A stretch of 11,652 nt of DNA from Willaertia magna (Eukaryota > Heterolobosea > Eutetramitea > Acrasida > Naegleriidae), in NCBI GenBank assembly GCA_902984215.1, contig CADWAF010000652.1:1-11652 (forward strand), read 5' to 3'. The translations under genes and the position numbers were made by a program. How positions within the stretch are numbered: position 1 is the stretch's first letter; every line of letters begins with the position of its first letter. A model generated the notes under the pieces. That model was not told the origin of the DNA and did not search any database. It saw only the letters and a list, made by a program, of their open reading frames with translations. This document shows, piece after piece, positions 1 through 7,899 of this stretch.

Positions 1-263
1 CTATTTATTCTATTGTTGTTATTTAAAGAATGATAAGGACTAGGTAAAAGATAAACACATTTAGCTTGTTCATTAAAAATATCTAAACATTCACCAAAGA
101 TTGAATGTAAAGTACCTTTTAATTCTTTTAAATATTTATAAAAAGAATTTGAATAATTATGTTTAGTATTCGGATATTGATATAATAAATAATCTTCTTC
201 TTCTTTAAATTTCTTTTTTAAAAATAAAATACCATGTGGTGGAAGATAAATGGATGAATTCAT
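1..263 (-). CDS. 5' end of unrecognised gene, cut by left window edge
   Basis: An open frame begins with ATG at 263-261 and stays open for 87 codons to the window edge, so at least the 5' exon of a gene is present. The start sits in an A-rich context typical of starts in this window. The protein begins MNSSIYLPPHGILFLKKKFK, has a Lys/Glu-rich patch at about residues 16-24, then Tyr/Asn-rich sequence, the segment KCVYLLPSPYHSL at about 68-80 and a short Asn run at the edge. I see no signal peptide or membrane segment and do not recognise the family. Codon use (TTA, AAT, AAA) matches neighbouring genes. An intron near the edge cannot be excluded. Confidence is in it being coding, not in any function. 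Confidence 0.6.
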   Translation of the reverse strand, partial: MNSSIYLPPHGILFLKKKFKEEEDYLLYQYPNTKHNYSNSFYKYLKELKGTLHSIFGECLDIFNEQAKCVYLLPSPYHSLNNNNRIN

Positions 264-322
264 TTTTTTTTATTTATTTGATTTACAACAATTGATTGGT
301 GAAATTATAATGTTAACATGTG

Positions 323-520
323 TTATTTTTGTTTTTGTTTTTGTTTTTGGTTGGTGATTAAATCCTTTTTCTTTGGATCTAAATCTGTTCTTAAATCTTC
401 TTCTTTCCAATCTTTATTCTTTGGGATAATTCCTCCACCTTGTAATCCAGTAATATCTGAAGGTTCTACCATTTCATTTGGATTAATGTCAGAAGTTACG
501 TTTGAATCGTCTGGAAGCAT
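323..520 (-). CDS. Small hypothetical protein, 65 residues
   Basis: A short ORF with an ATG in an A-rich context that ends at TAA. It is acidic at the N-terminus (MLPDDSNVTSDINPNEMVEP), has a central Gly-rich turn (LQGGGIIP), then a highly charged stretch KDWKEEDLRTDLDPKKKDL (about residues 36-54) that could form a helix, and ends in alternating Gln-Lys encoded by a (CAAAAA)n hexanucleotide repeat. No membrane segment or known motif is visible. The varied, charged composition looks more like real protein than chance in DNA this AT-rich, and no plausible splice donor is seen at its end. It lies about 60 bp upstream of the next minus-strand gene. Family unknown; a 5' exon or upstream ORF of the 1-263 gene is an alternative. 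Confidence 0.5.
   Translation of the reverse strand: MLPDDSNVTSDINPNEMVEPSDITGLQGGGIIPKNKDWKEEDLRTDLDPKKKDLITNQKQKQKQK
328..349. repeat. Hexanucleotide microsatellite (TTTTTG)n
   Basis: About four copies of TTTTTG on the plus strand (CAAAAA on the minus strand). They encode the terminal Gln-Lys repeats of the 65-residue ORF at 323-520 and lie directly before its stop codon. Length variation here would change the C-terminal tail in steps of two residues. Confidence 0.75.
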
Positions 521-739
521 TGTTTTTTCTTTTTAAAAATGTTCTTGTTAAGTAATTTTTAAAATGTATTTTTCAATAATTATTTATAACTTTAAAAAAT
601 ATATAGAAATTTATAATTAACACCACCTTTTGTAAATTAATTATTGTTGAATTTTGTGAAACTGTCTGGTGCACCATTCCTAGACATCACCTTCATCTAC
701 TGTCAGCATTTTCCTTTCACTTTGTAAAATATAAAAAAA

Positions 740-2251
740 ATGATGAAATCAACAGGTGATGCCAATACTCAATACGTTATTGGTGGAAGAAGTAATACTT
801 CCTATAATTTAAAAGTAGATAATAATACAGATATATTAATTAAACATTTACAAGAACTATGTAAAATATTAGAAGAATATGATGATGAATTAAAAAACAT
901 AATTTTAAACATCATTACTACCTTTCAAGAAATGTTTGCTAATTATAAACCTTATTTTGGAAGAATACAATTTAATGAAGAACCAATTGATGATTACTAT
1001 TCAGATGCAAAGAATGCAGTTGATATTGTTTATAAAAGTTTTTTAAAATACATTCCAGAATATGTTGATTCTTTTAAAAAGATTTTAGTTCATAATTCAC
1101 AAAGAAAAAGTTATAATCTATCAACTGTATCTTTAACTAATTTTTTATCAAGTTCAGAGAATGAAAAGGAATTTATTGAAAAGAGAGAAGAATTATTGAT
1201 TTTTTTAAAATATAAAGAAAATGAATTGAGAGAATTACAAAATGTTTTATACAAAGTAAAAGTATCATTAAATGCATCTACACAAAATAATACACATGGA
1301 TATAGTTCAACTGCTTCTGTTCCAAAAACTAATTCAGGTGAGAAGATTGATATTCCATTTATTGTTTTTAAACAGACAACAAATAGTAATATTGATTCTG
1401 GATATCAATTTGAAGCTGAATTATGGAATCAAAAAATTGGTCAATCAATGTTTATGATGCAAAAAGATGCTTTTATTGATCTTTTAAAGAATTTAATTAC
1501 TGGTATTGATGAAAAACTTTTAGAAGTTGTTTGTGATTCTACATTTGATGATTATGTTTCAATTGTTGATTTTAAACTTTTATTAGATTGGTTTGGACCT
1601 TTAATGTCATGGAAAGAAGAACTTAAAGTAATTCAAAAGAATAGTACAAATAGTGAAGTAACGTGTAGATTATTTCAATTTTGGGGATCTTTAACAGCAA
1701 TTCAAGCACAAAATTTATTATTGGATCAAGAACCTGGAACATATATTATTAGATTTGATGAATATAATTTAGGGAAATATTGTATCTCAGTTGTTCAAGA
1801 AGAAATAATTAATGATGAGGCAACTGGAAAAAAACAAGTTTATCATTTTCCTTTATCACGTGATAAAAATAAAAATAGTTACTACACAATAGCAGAAAAT
1901 AATATTACTTTAAAAGCTGAGAATGCTTTAAAATTAATTAATGATAAATATTTTCTAACATTTAAATATCCTTATATTGATCATGAATTTAAAGCAAACC
2001 TTGATAGTTCAAAGAATAAGGCAAAAAAGACGAGTAGTAGTTTATTATTACTAGATGATAACAATGATGCAAAATCTTTTGTCATGTTCAGAGGTAGATA
2101 TTTAGAATTAAATAAGGTAGATAGTGGTGTTAAGAAAACTGAAAATACTAATGCACCAACAAAGGCCTTAACAAGTATTGTCACTACTACCACATCAACT
2201 ACTACATCATCAACAAGTAAAAAAGAAGAAATAGTTCAAATTGAAGAATAA
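740..2251 (+). CDS. Cbl-like SH2 protein (helical bundle, EF-hand, SH2) without RING
   Basis: A 503-residue intronless protein. The N-terminal half is helical (about 30-175), consistent with a four-helix bundle. Residues 205-300 follow the Cbl tyrosine-kinase-binding module: a segment ending AELW, then an EF-hand-like loop DSTFDDYVSIVD (266-277; acidic or oxygen ligands D266, T268, D270, D277) followed by FGPLMSW, which parallels Cbl's loop and FQPW helix. The SH2 domain (about 311-410) has FWGSLTAIQAQNLL, PGTYIIRF with the phosphotyrosine-binding Arg at 338, and LGKYCISVVQ. The C-terminus is low-complexity Ser/Thr/Lys; no Cys/His RING pattern follows, unlike animal Cbl E3 ligases. It is inferred to be a cytoplasmic phosphotyrosine adaptor. 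STATs also combine coiled coil, EF-hand-like linker and SH2, so a STAT relative is the main alternative. The start follows eight A's; a second ATG is adjacent. Confidence 0.75.
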   Translation: MMKSTGDANTQYVIGGRSNTSYNLKVDNNTDILIKHLQELCKILEEYDDELKNIILNIITTFQEMFANYKPYFGRIQFNEEPIDDYYSDAKNAVDIVYKSFLKYIPEYVDSFKKILVHNSQRKSYNLSTVSLTNFLSSSENEKEFIEKREELLIFLKYKENELRELQNVLYKVKVSLNASTQNNTHGYSSTASVPKTNSGEKIDIPFIVFKQTTNSNIDSGYQFEAELWNQKIGQSMFMMQKDAFIDLLKNLITGIDEKLLEVVCDSTFDDYVSIVDFKLLLDWFGPLMSWKEELKVIQKNSTNSEVTCRLFQFWGSLTAIQAQNLLLDQEPGTYIIRFDEYNLGKYCISVVQEEIINDEATGKKQVYHFPLSRDKNKNSYYTIAENNITLKAENALKLINDKYFLTFKYPYIDHEFKANLDSSKNKAKKTSSSLLLLDDNNDAKSFVMFRGRYLELNKVDSGVKKTENTNAPTKALTSIVTTTTSTTTSSTSKKEEIVQIEE

Positions 2252-2252
2252 A
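2247..2252 (+). terminator. AATAAA poly(A) signal overlapping the stop of the SH2 gene
   Basis: AATAAA contains the TAA stop codon (2249-2251) of the 503-residue SH2 protein. If used, cleavage would fall 10-30 bp downstream, inside the 3' coding end of the opposite-strand cap methyltransferase gene, so the two transcripts would overlap antisense. The motif is common in AT-rich DNA, hence moderate confidence. Confidence 0.45.
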
Positions 2253-2254
2253 AT

Positions 2255-3388
2255 TTAATGTAATCTAATGATATCAGATTCTTGTAAATTTCTATAATTT
2301 GGAGGTGAATACGTTTCTTGTGCATCACCAATTACTTGTGAAGTTTCAACTTTCTTTTCAAAAACATATGCACGATATAAATATATTGCAGACCATTGGT
2401 CATCTGTCATTCCTTCTAATTTTAATTCAGGTTTAACATTTAACTTTAATTCTTGTTGATTATTATACTTATCATAAAAATCATGAAAATTTAAATTCTC
2501 AACAATATATAAACCATATTGTTTAGCTAATTCAACAAAATGTTTAGGTGGAACTAAATATTCAGGACATTTATCAACAGCATCAACTAATTGAAAATCA
2601 TAACGATTACCAAATACTTGTGAAAATGATTTATCTTCTTCACATAAAAATGTAGCTTCAAATACTTCATTCTTTATAGTATTACCTTGAGTATTTCTTA
2701 ATTTCTTAACTAAAACATATGCATCAGGTGTTGTTACAATAAATTTACCTCCTAACTTTAATTTATCAGTTACATTTAACATTACATTTCTAGCATGTTC
2801 TTCTGAATCAAACATATAGTGAATTGCAAATTGACAACTGACTGCATCAAACTTAATTCCTTTAGGTAATACCTTTTCAATTCTATCTTTACCTGCATCT
2901 GCATGTATTAATGATGCTGGAAATTTAAATACATTTGATCCTTCATTATATCTTTGAATACAATCTCTTAATGATGATAATGCAATATCTACTCCTACAT
3001 ATGATTTAATATTACGAAAATGATATTTAAATAAATCTCCTCCTTTTCCACAACTTAAATCTAGTACTGTACCTTGATATGGTACATATTTATATATTAA
3101 TACTCCTTTAATCCAATTATTGAAATTTCTTAATGGTTTAATTGGTGATCTATTACGCGTTTCTCTATCTTGATTTTTTCTTTCATTATACATCTTTTCT
3201 GCCGATGTAGAAACTAATGTACCATAAGTATTATTATTAGATAAATTATTATTAGATGAAGAAGATGTAAATTGTACAGGTTCATGTCTTTGTTTCTCTT
3301 GATTTTGATTTAAACGTTTCGGATACTTGTGTTTCTTTTGTCCACCTTGATTGTCATTTGCTGGGCGAAAGTTTGGGTATGAAGGCAT
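2255..3388 (-). CDS. mRNA cap guanine-N7 methyltransferase (RNMT/Abd1 family)
   Basis: A 377-residue intronless protein that uses S-adenosylmethionine to methylate the guanine cap of nuclear mRNA at N7. Residues 1-65 are a basic, Asn/Gln/Ser-rich tail like the variable N-terminus of the family. The catalytic core starts at MYNERKNQDRE (66-76) and continues with LRNFNNWIKGVLI (86-98), SAM motif I VLDLSCGKGGDL (108-119), the acidic motif VGVDIA (131-136), SCQFAIHYMFDSEEHA (184-199), LGGKFIVTTPDAYVL (212-226), and RYDFQLVDAVDKCPEYLVP (262-280). The C-terminal SAIYLYRAYVFEKK (333-346) matches the family's closing strand. All main motifs are present, so it should be active. Position and length fit the stand-alone methyltransferase, not a fused capping enzyme. 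Its stop lies three bases from that of the convergent SH2 gene. Confidence 0.95.
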   Translation of the reverse strand: MPSYPNFRPANDNQGGQKKHKYPKRLNQNQEKQRHEPVQFTSSSSNNNLSNNNTYGTLVSTSAEKMYNERKNQDRETRNRSPIKPLRNFNNWIKGVLIYKYVPYQGTVLDLSCGKGGDLFKYHFRNIKSYVGVDIALSSLRDCIQRYNEGSNVFKFPASLIHADAGKDRIEKVLPKGIKFDAVSCQFAIHYMFDSEEHARNVMLNVTDKLKLGGKFIVTTPDAYVLVKKLRNTQGNTIKNEVFEATFLCEEDKSFSQVFGNRYDFQLVDAVDKCPEYLVPPKHFVELAKQYGLYIVENLNFHDFYDKYNNQQELKLNVKPELKLEGMTDDQWSAIYLYRAYVFEKKVETSQVIGDAQETYSPPNYRNLQESDIIRLH

Positions 3389-3550
3389 TTTTTTTATTTT
3401 GCTTGATTACAATGTTGAACTTGTTGTTTGCTTTGTTATATTTTGTAATAATTTAAATAATTAAATTGTTAAATAATTTTGTAAGAGATAATTGGATTGA
3501 TTCTTCATGTGAAAATTCAAAGGAGTAATGCATGAAATTTGAAATAAAAA

Positions 3551-5098
3551 ATGTCAACAGAACAAGATGTCACTTTTTCTGTGAAAAACGAAGAGGTATC
3601 TTATTCCTTTAAAAAATCCTTTTCTTCGTATTTGAATTTAATATTCGCATCTATAGGATGGTTAACTTTTAGTATTGTTTTCAATGTTTTAAATACAATA
3701 GTATACTCTGCATTATATCCGATGATTTTAAACGATGCAGCATCAAAAGAAAGTTATTCAACAGCCTTTTCCATAACCAATACTGTTACAACTTTAGCCT
3801 CTGCAATATGTCTTCCAGTCCTTGGTTCAATATTAGATCATCTTCATATCATAAAGCCTAGCCTTTTAATTACCCAATATATTGGAATACTTTCCACAAT
3901 TGCCCTATTTTTTTCAGATAAAATTCCCCCTCAATCATCTACTGCTCATTTAGCGATATTAGAAATTATTTATATTGTTGCAATGTTCTTTTTAAGAGTA
4001 TCTGTTATGAATAATAATGCATTGTTACCTTGTTTTGAAAGTAAACATATTATTGTTTTAAGTTTATTAGGTAATTTTATTGGATTTGGGGTAAATTTAA
4101 TTGGTTTATTAATTTTAGCTTTTACTCCAAAAGCTGTATTTTCAGATAATTTGTGGGGAATTACAAGAGCTAATTGGTGGGTGTTAATTTTCACAAGTTT
4201 TGTAATTGTCATTTCAGTTTTTGTTTGGTTTAGTCCAAATGGAATTGATAAAATTACTCTTTCAAAAGAAAATAAGAATGAAAATACATCTCTATTGAAT
4301 AATGAACATTCAGTAATTGAAAATAACGAATCAATTAATGGTGTAGAAGTAAAACAAAGATTTGATATTAAAACTAAATTGAGTAATGTACTGAAAGTAT
4401 TTAAGGAATCCATTAGTTCATTTGTTGAAACTTTAAAGAATTGGAAAAGTAATGAATCTTATTATAACTGTGGATTATTCTTAATTGCCTATTTATTCTT
4501 TTCAACTGCAGGTACAGTTGTGACAGTGTTTTTAGCTCCTTTATTTATTGATATTTATGATTTCACTTTGGAGCAAGAAGTTTTATTAAATTTATATTTT
4601 AAAATTGCCATGGTTGGAGGAGTTATTGGTGGAGTTATTATAGAAAAATTATTTAAACCAAATGATATTTTGATGTTAGTTTTACAAAATATTATATTTG
4701 GTGCTTTATGTCTTTCCAGTAAGTACTTACCTCATACTTAAATACCTTAATTAAACAAACTTAAAGTATTCATTACAATAAGTTTGAAAGTTGCAAAGAC
4801 AGTTGTCCTATTCCAATTTTTAGCTATTGGATTTTTCTATGCCTGGAATACATCTGTGGCAAGAGGTTGTATGAGTAAATTAATTCCTTTGGAGAAAAAG
4901 TGTGAATTTATGGGATTTTACTCTGCCTTTACTTACCTAGGTATTTCCATAACTAGTGGTATTTATGCTTTATTAAGTTATGCTAAATTACCAAGTCATA
5001 CTCTTTTATTGATATTATTTATTTGGTTAATTCCAGCTTATTTATTACTAGCAATTTTAAGAAAGTCATTAAATAAGAAAGAGCAACGAGAAAAGTAA
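3551..5098 (+). CDS. Atg22-like major facilitator transporter, 12 TM, one intron
   Basis: Two exons, 3551-4718 and 4791-5098, joined across a 72-nt intron (donor GTAAGT, acceptor ending GAAAG) that restores frame and gives 491 residues. I count about 12 hydrophobic helices: six at roughly 33-228, a hydrophilic charged loop at about 229-305, and six at 308-478. The last third contains SVARGCMSKLIPLEKKCEFMGFYS-type sequence (411-434), matching the conserved Atg22 segment between TM10 and TM11 (Arg...LIP...E-F-x-G-x-Y). Family knowledge: Atg22 proteins are vacuolar effluxers that export amino acids after autophagic breakdown. Substrate and membrane cannot be read from the sequence. Other MFS subfamilies are possible. 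Without the splice, exon 1 would end after seven extra residues, losing TM10-12. Confidence 0.8.
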
Positions 5099-5143
5099 GA
5101 AAAGAAATTTTACAATTAAAAAATTTAAAACTAGTTTATATTA

Positions 5144-6477
5144 TTATTGATCTGCCGTTTCTAACTTGATAATTAATTTATCAAGTGTGACACGTTTTTT
5201 CTTAATGGCATCGTATAGAAGATGTAAGAAATTAAATAAAAAAATAAATAATACTTATCATAATTATATGTTTATCCTGTTCATTAGTTGCCCTAGATAA
5301 TTTTTCTTCCAGATGTTCAATTTGTTCAGATTCTCTTTCAGCAATCTTTTCTAATTCGTCTACTGTATTTACACGATCTATATCCTCATCTGTAAGAAGA
5401 GCTACATCACCAAGAATTGATGAAACATCAGGTGTTTGTTTTTTAGGTTTTCTCTAATTAAGATTAAGTAATAAATTAAATCCTTAATACTTACTCCACG
5501 TTTTTTCTTTCCATTCGTGGTTGGTGTAGTTGTTGAACTAGTTGTAGCAGTAGGGGTAGTCGTTAAAGTAGAAGCATTAGTAACAGTTGTGGTAGTATTG
5601 ATAGTGGGTGTTAAATTTACTATCTTAGATGGAGATTGTTCAGGTAAACTATTTATTGAGGTACTACCTGCTGATCTTTTCTTTCCTCGTCCTCTTCCCC
5701 TTCCAGACTTCTTTTGTCTTTTCATTGTTATCATTAATTACAATAATCTATAAACTTACTTTGTATTATCAATTTCAGGTTCACTCTCTGTTTCACTAAC
5801 ATTTAATATAAAATCAAATTGTGTTTGTTTATCTTCATTTTCCATTCTTATATTTTCAAAAATTAAAATTAACAAAAATATATTTTAATGTACATACGAA
5901 CTAACAACTCCAGATTGTGCAACTTGTTGGATTTTTGTATCTGATTCTGCCCTTAATAATTCAGCTGAATGCCTTTTTGTTGAAATATGAAGTATTTGTT
6001 GTAATTGAGTTAATAATTTAACCTTTTCCCAAGTGATTTCTCCCTGTGCCCTAAATGCTGTAACAACAGAGCTATAGGCGTTTATTTCTAAAATTATTTA
6101 CAAAAAAGTTTACAAAAAAAATTAAGGTTTTACAATAACGTACCGTACTGTTTTAATCGTTTTAATAATTGATGTTCAGATGTATTATTCATTTGAGAAG
6201 GAATTTCATCAATCATCATATTTTCTTGATTTTCTTGTTTATTTATAATGATATTATTATCGGTACTAGTATTTTGTGGAAGGTTATTAATTTCTTGTTG
6301 TGTTGTTTCCTGTTGTGGTGTAGTTGGTGGTATTGAATCAATATTATCATCTCCCAAAAGATTTGCCGAACTAACTTCATTGCTTATTTCTTCACTTTTT
6401 AAAGTTGGAGAGGGTGGTAGTTGCTCAGAGGAGGGGTTGGTGTGCGAGAGCTCTTCTGAGTCTGTCATTTTTTTCAT
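5144..6477 (-). CDS. ENT-domain (EMSY-like) nuclear protein, multi-exon
   Basis: Proposed exons (minus): 6477-6144, 6087-5898, 5846-5760, 5717-5495, 5453-5255 and a last exon from 5200. Introns are 41-56 nt with GTACGT, GTATGT or GTAAGT donors, and phases agree through the fifth exon (344 codons). Residues 1-99 are acidic Ser/Pro/Gln-rich. An ENT domain spans about 101-174: SEHQLLKRLKQY, then INAYSSVVTAFRAQGEITWE and LLTQLQQILHISTKRHSAELLRAE. This closely parallels the EMSY N-terminal domain, and the exon 1/2 splice falls inside it. A basic Gly/Arg/Lys block follows at 204-219, then a Thr-rich linker, then KRGRKPKK, an AT-hook-like motif formed across an exon junction, and a Glu-rich coiled coil. 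EMSY proteins are chromatin regulators; the same role is inferred. The final splice is out of frame by one base as read (phase 1 donor at 5254, phase 0 acceptor), so the C-terminal 20 or so residues and the true stop (5144, 5181 or 5232) are uncertain. Confidence 0.8.
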
Positions 6478-6590
6478 AAAAGGATGTTTGTCTTATTTAA
6501 CGGTTGGGAAAGGGCGGTAAAAAAAAAGGAGAACTAAATGTTGAAAAGCAATTAAAACAAAGGGTTCCGATAAGTGGTACCATGAAGATT

Positions 6591-6890
6591 TTATTTATTT
6601 TGGGAGGTGTTTGTAAAACCAGCAGATTGGTTGCTGTCAGAAGATATGTTTATGTAACGAGCAGAGGAAGCACTAGGTTGTTCTTTTTTTGAGGTTGGCA
6701 TTCCTTCTGTTTTATTGTTTTCCAAGTTTTCGTCTTTTAGAACCTCTTGCAAAATTAAGCGGTTTACTTGCTTTGCATCTTTGTAATTTCTGATGATGTA
6801 CTTGTTATTATTGGAAATTAATAAAACATGTTGCTTGGCAAGACCTTGCTTAACAGAAGAATTAGATAAGCTTGTAGTAAATTTCAACAT
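6591..6890 (-). CDS. Small hypothetical protein, 99 residues
   Basis: The ORF starts MLKFTTSLSNSSVKQGLAKQ after an AAATAAAT leader. The first 20 residues are rich in Ser, Thr and Lys and lack acids, which could be a mitochondrial targeting peptide (inference). The middle, HVLLISNNNKYIIRNYKDAK (21-40), has alternating hydrophobic residues, then a Leu/Lys/Glu helix-like part and a Ser/Asn-rich tail. The stop overlaps AATAAATAAA on the minus strand, a possible poly(A) signal. It lies upstream of, and on the same strand as, the ENT-domain gene, with about 110 bp between. I do not recognise the family. It could be a real short gene or a chance ORF. Confidence 0.45.
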   Translation of the reverse strand: MLKFTTSLSNSSVKQGLAKQHVLLISNNNKYIIRNYKDAKQVNRLILQEVLKDENLENNKTEGMPTSKKEQPSASSARYINISSDSNQSAGFTNTSQNK

Positions 6891-7100
6891 ATTTATTTAA
6901 AATTATTACATGAAAACAATACATGATTCAAATTAAAATTTAAGCAAATCTAAAAGTAGAGTTTTATTTAAAGATGTAGCAAGAAGTATTGAATGAAATG
7001 AAATACATGAAAATAACAAACTAAAGAACAAACCTTTAAATAGTGAATGATTAAATTCAGTAACCTATTGTATCAACATGTAACACCACAAGAAACATTA

Positions 7101-7204
7101 GACAAGAAAAAAAGAGGAAGACCAGAAGATGCACTATAGTTCTATCAAAAAGATAACATATATTATACAATGTCTTCTTCTGGTCTCACCCTTCTTTTCT
7201 TGTC
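7101..7204 (-). repeat. Long imperfect inverted repeat; hairpin RNA candidate
   Basis: Arms 7101-7129 and 7176-7204 are inverted copies matching at 25 of 29 positions by my count, starting GACAAGAAAA and ending GACCAGAAGA. Three of the four mismatches are A on the left against G in the complement of the right arm. In a minus-strand RNA these become G-U pairs, leaving one unpaired position, whereas a plus-strand RNA would have A-C mismatches. Further weak pairing continues inward to a central TATC-AAAAA-GATA mini-hairpin (about 7143-7155), so the whole 104 nt could fold into one stem-loop. There is no target-site duplication or transposase. It may be a small-RNA precursor or a short non-autonomous element; no function is shown. 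Confidence 0.5.
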
Positions 7205-7857
7205 TCCAATACCATTTGACAAAAAGTAAGTAAAGTTGTTTTTTTGGTTGATGAAAGAAAATAATGGACGATTGTTTTATAACAAATATTTTCTTTCGGG
7301 TTTTAATTGGTTTACTGGCATCCAACTAAAGTAATTCAATACGAATTAAACTTCATGCCTGTTCTAGTAGTTGCCTTTCTAGCCGATTAAGAACCCTCCA
7401 CCCTCATTTTTGTACTTTAACTGACTTCATGCAAAGGCGTACTGGATTTACAGAGGCAATTTACAAATATTACTCATTGTTCTTTCCTCAATAGTTTCGC
7501 TGTATTGATATCATAAAAAGTAGTATAACAATTTGTTGGCGAGGGTTGTTTTTTAACTTTAGTCTTATGGCTAACCTTTTAGGTATTTCTTAGTATTTCG
7601 TTGGATTAATAAGTGGTTATTATAATTATTCCTCCTTTGCGAAGTGAGGCTGAAGGAACAATGCAATCTTTTTATTGCTCACATTTCCATCTTTTGAATG
7701 AACAACCGTTTTACCTACAATTACTGGTAGAATTATTGTTTAATGTGGTGCTGAGCATTTGAGGGGTGAAGACATGCTTTGGTTTGGGAAGTGCTTGAAG
7801 TACTTGTTTGGGTGCTGTAATTGATGGGTTTTGTTGTCAAACTTGTTGTAAATTGTT

Positions 7858-7867
7858 GTCACTTGAC
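7858..7867. promoter_or_regulatory. GTCA-NN-TGAC palindrome in first actin promoter
   Basis: GTCACTTGAC begins 95 bp upstream of the actin ATG. The second actin has the reverse complement, GTCAAGTGAC, at nearly the same distance (99 bp). An inverted TGAC pair separated by two bases is a plausible dimeric factor site (inference). Confidence 0.45.
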
Positions 7868-7891
7868 GTTTAATTTGACAGCTGTGACGCT

Positions 7892-7899
7892 TATAAAAG
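7892..7899 (+). promoter_or_regulatory. TATA box of first actin copy
   Basis: TATAAAAG lies 61 bp upstream of the ATG at 7953. This places transcription start at about 7920-7930 and predicts a short CAAC/A-rich leader (AACAACAACATAAACA). The motif is clean in comparison with surrounding DNA. Confidence 0.7.

Noticed and set aside
3970..4413. Minus-strand ORF of 147 codons
   Set aside because: It lies wholly inside the Atg22-like exon 1, whose frame encodes ordered membrane helices; the minus frame has no recognisable features.
5517..5753. Plus-strand ORF of 78 codons rich in Val and Gly
   Set aside because: It is the opposite-strand shadow of the Thr-rich exon of the ENT-domain gene; repetitive ACT/ACA codons read as GTT/AGT on the other strand.
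7134..7325. Minus-strand 63-codon ORF overlapping the hairpin
   Set aside because: Composition is low-quality (Lys/Phe/Arg runs) and the inverted repeat explains the sequence better; no homology-like motif.
7340..7460. Possible tRNA or snRNA gene
   Set aside because: No B-box (GGTTCRANYCC), no acceptor-stem pairing, and the U5-like GCCTTTCTA word lacks the rest of the loop and a clear Sm site.
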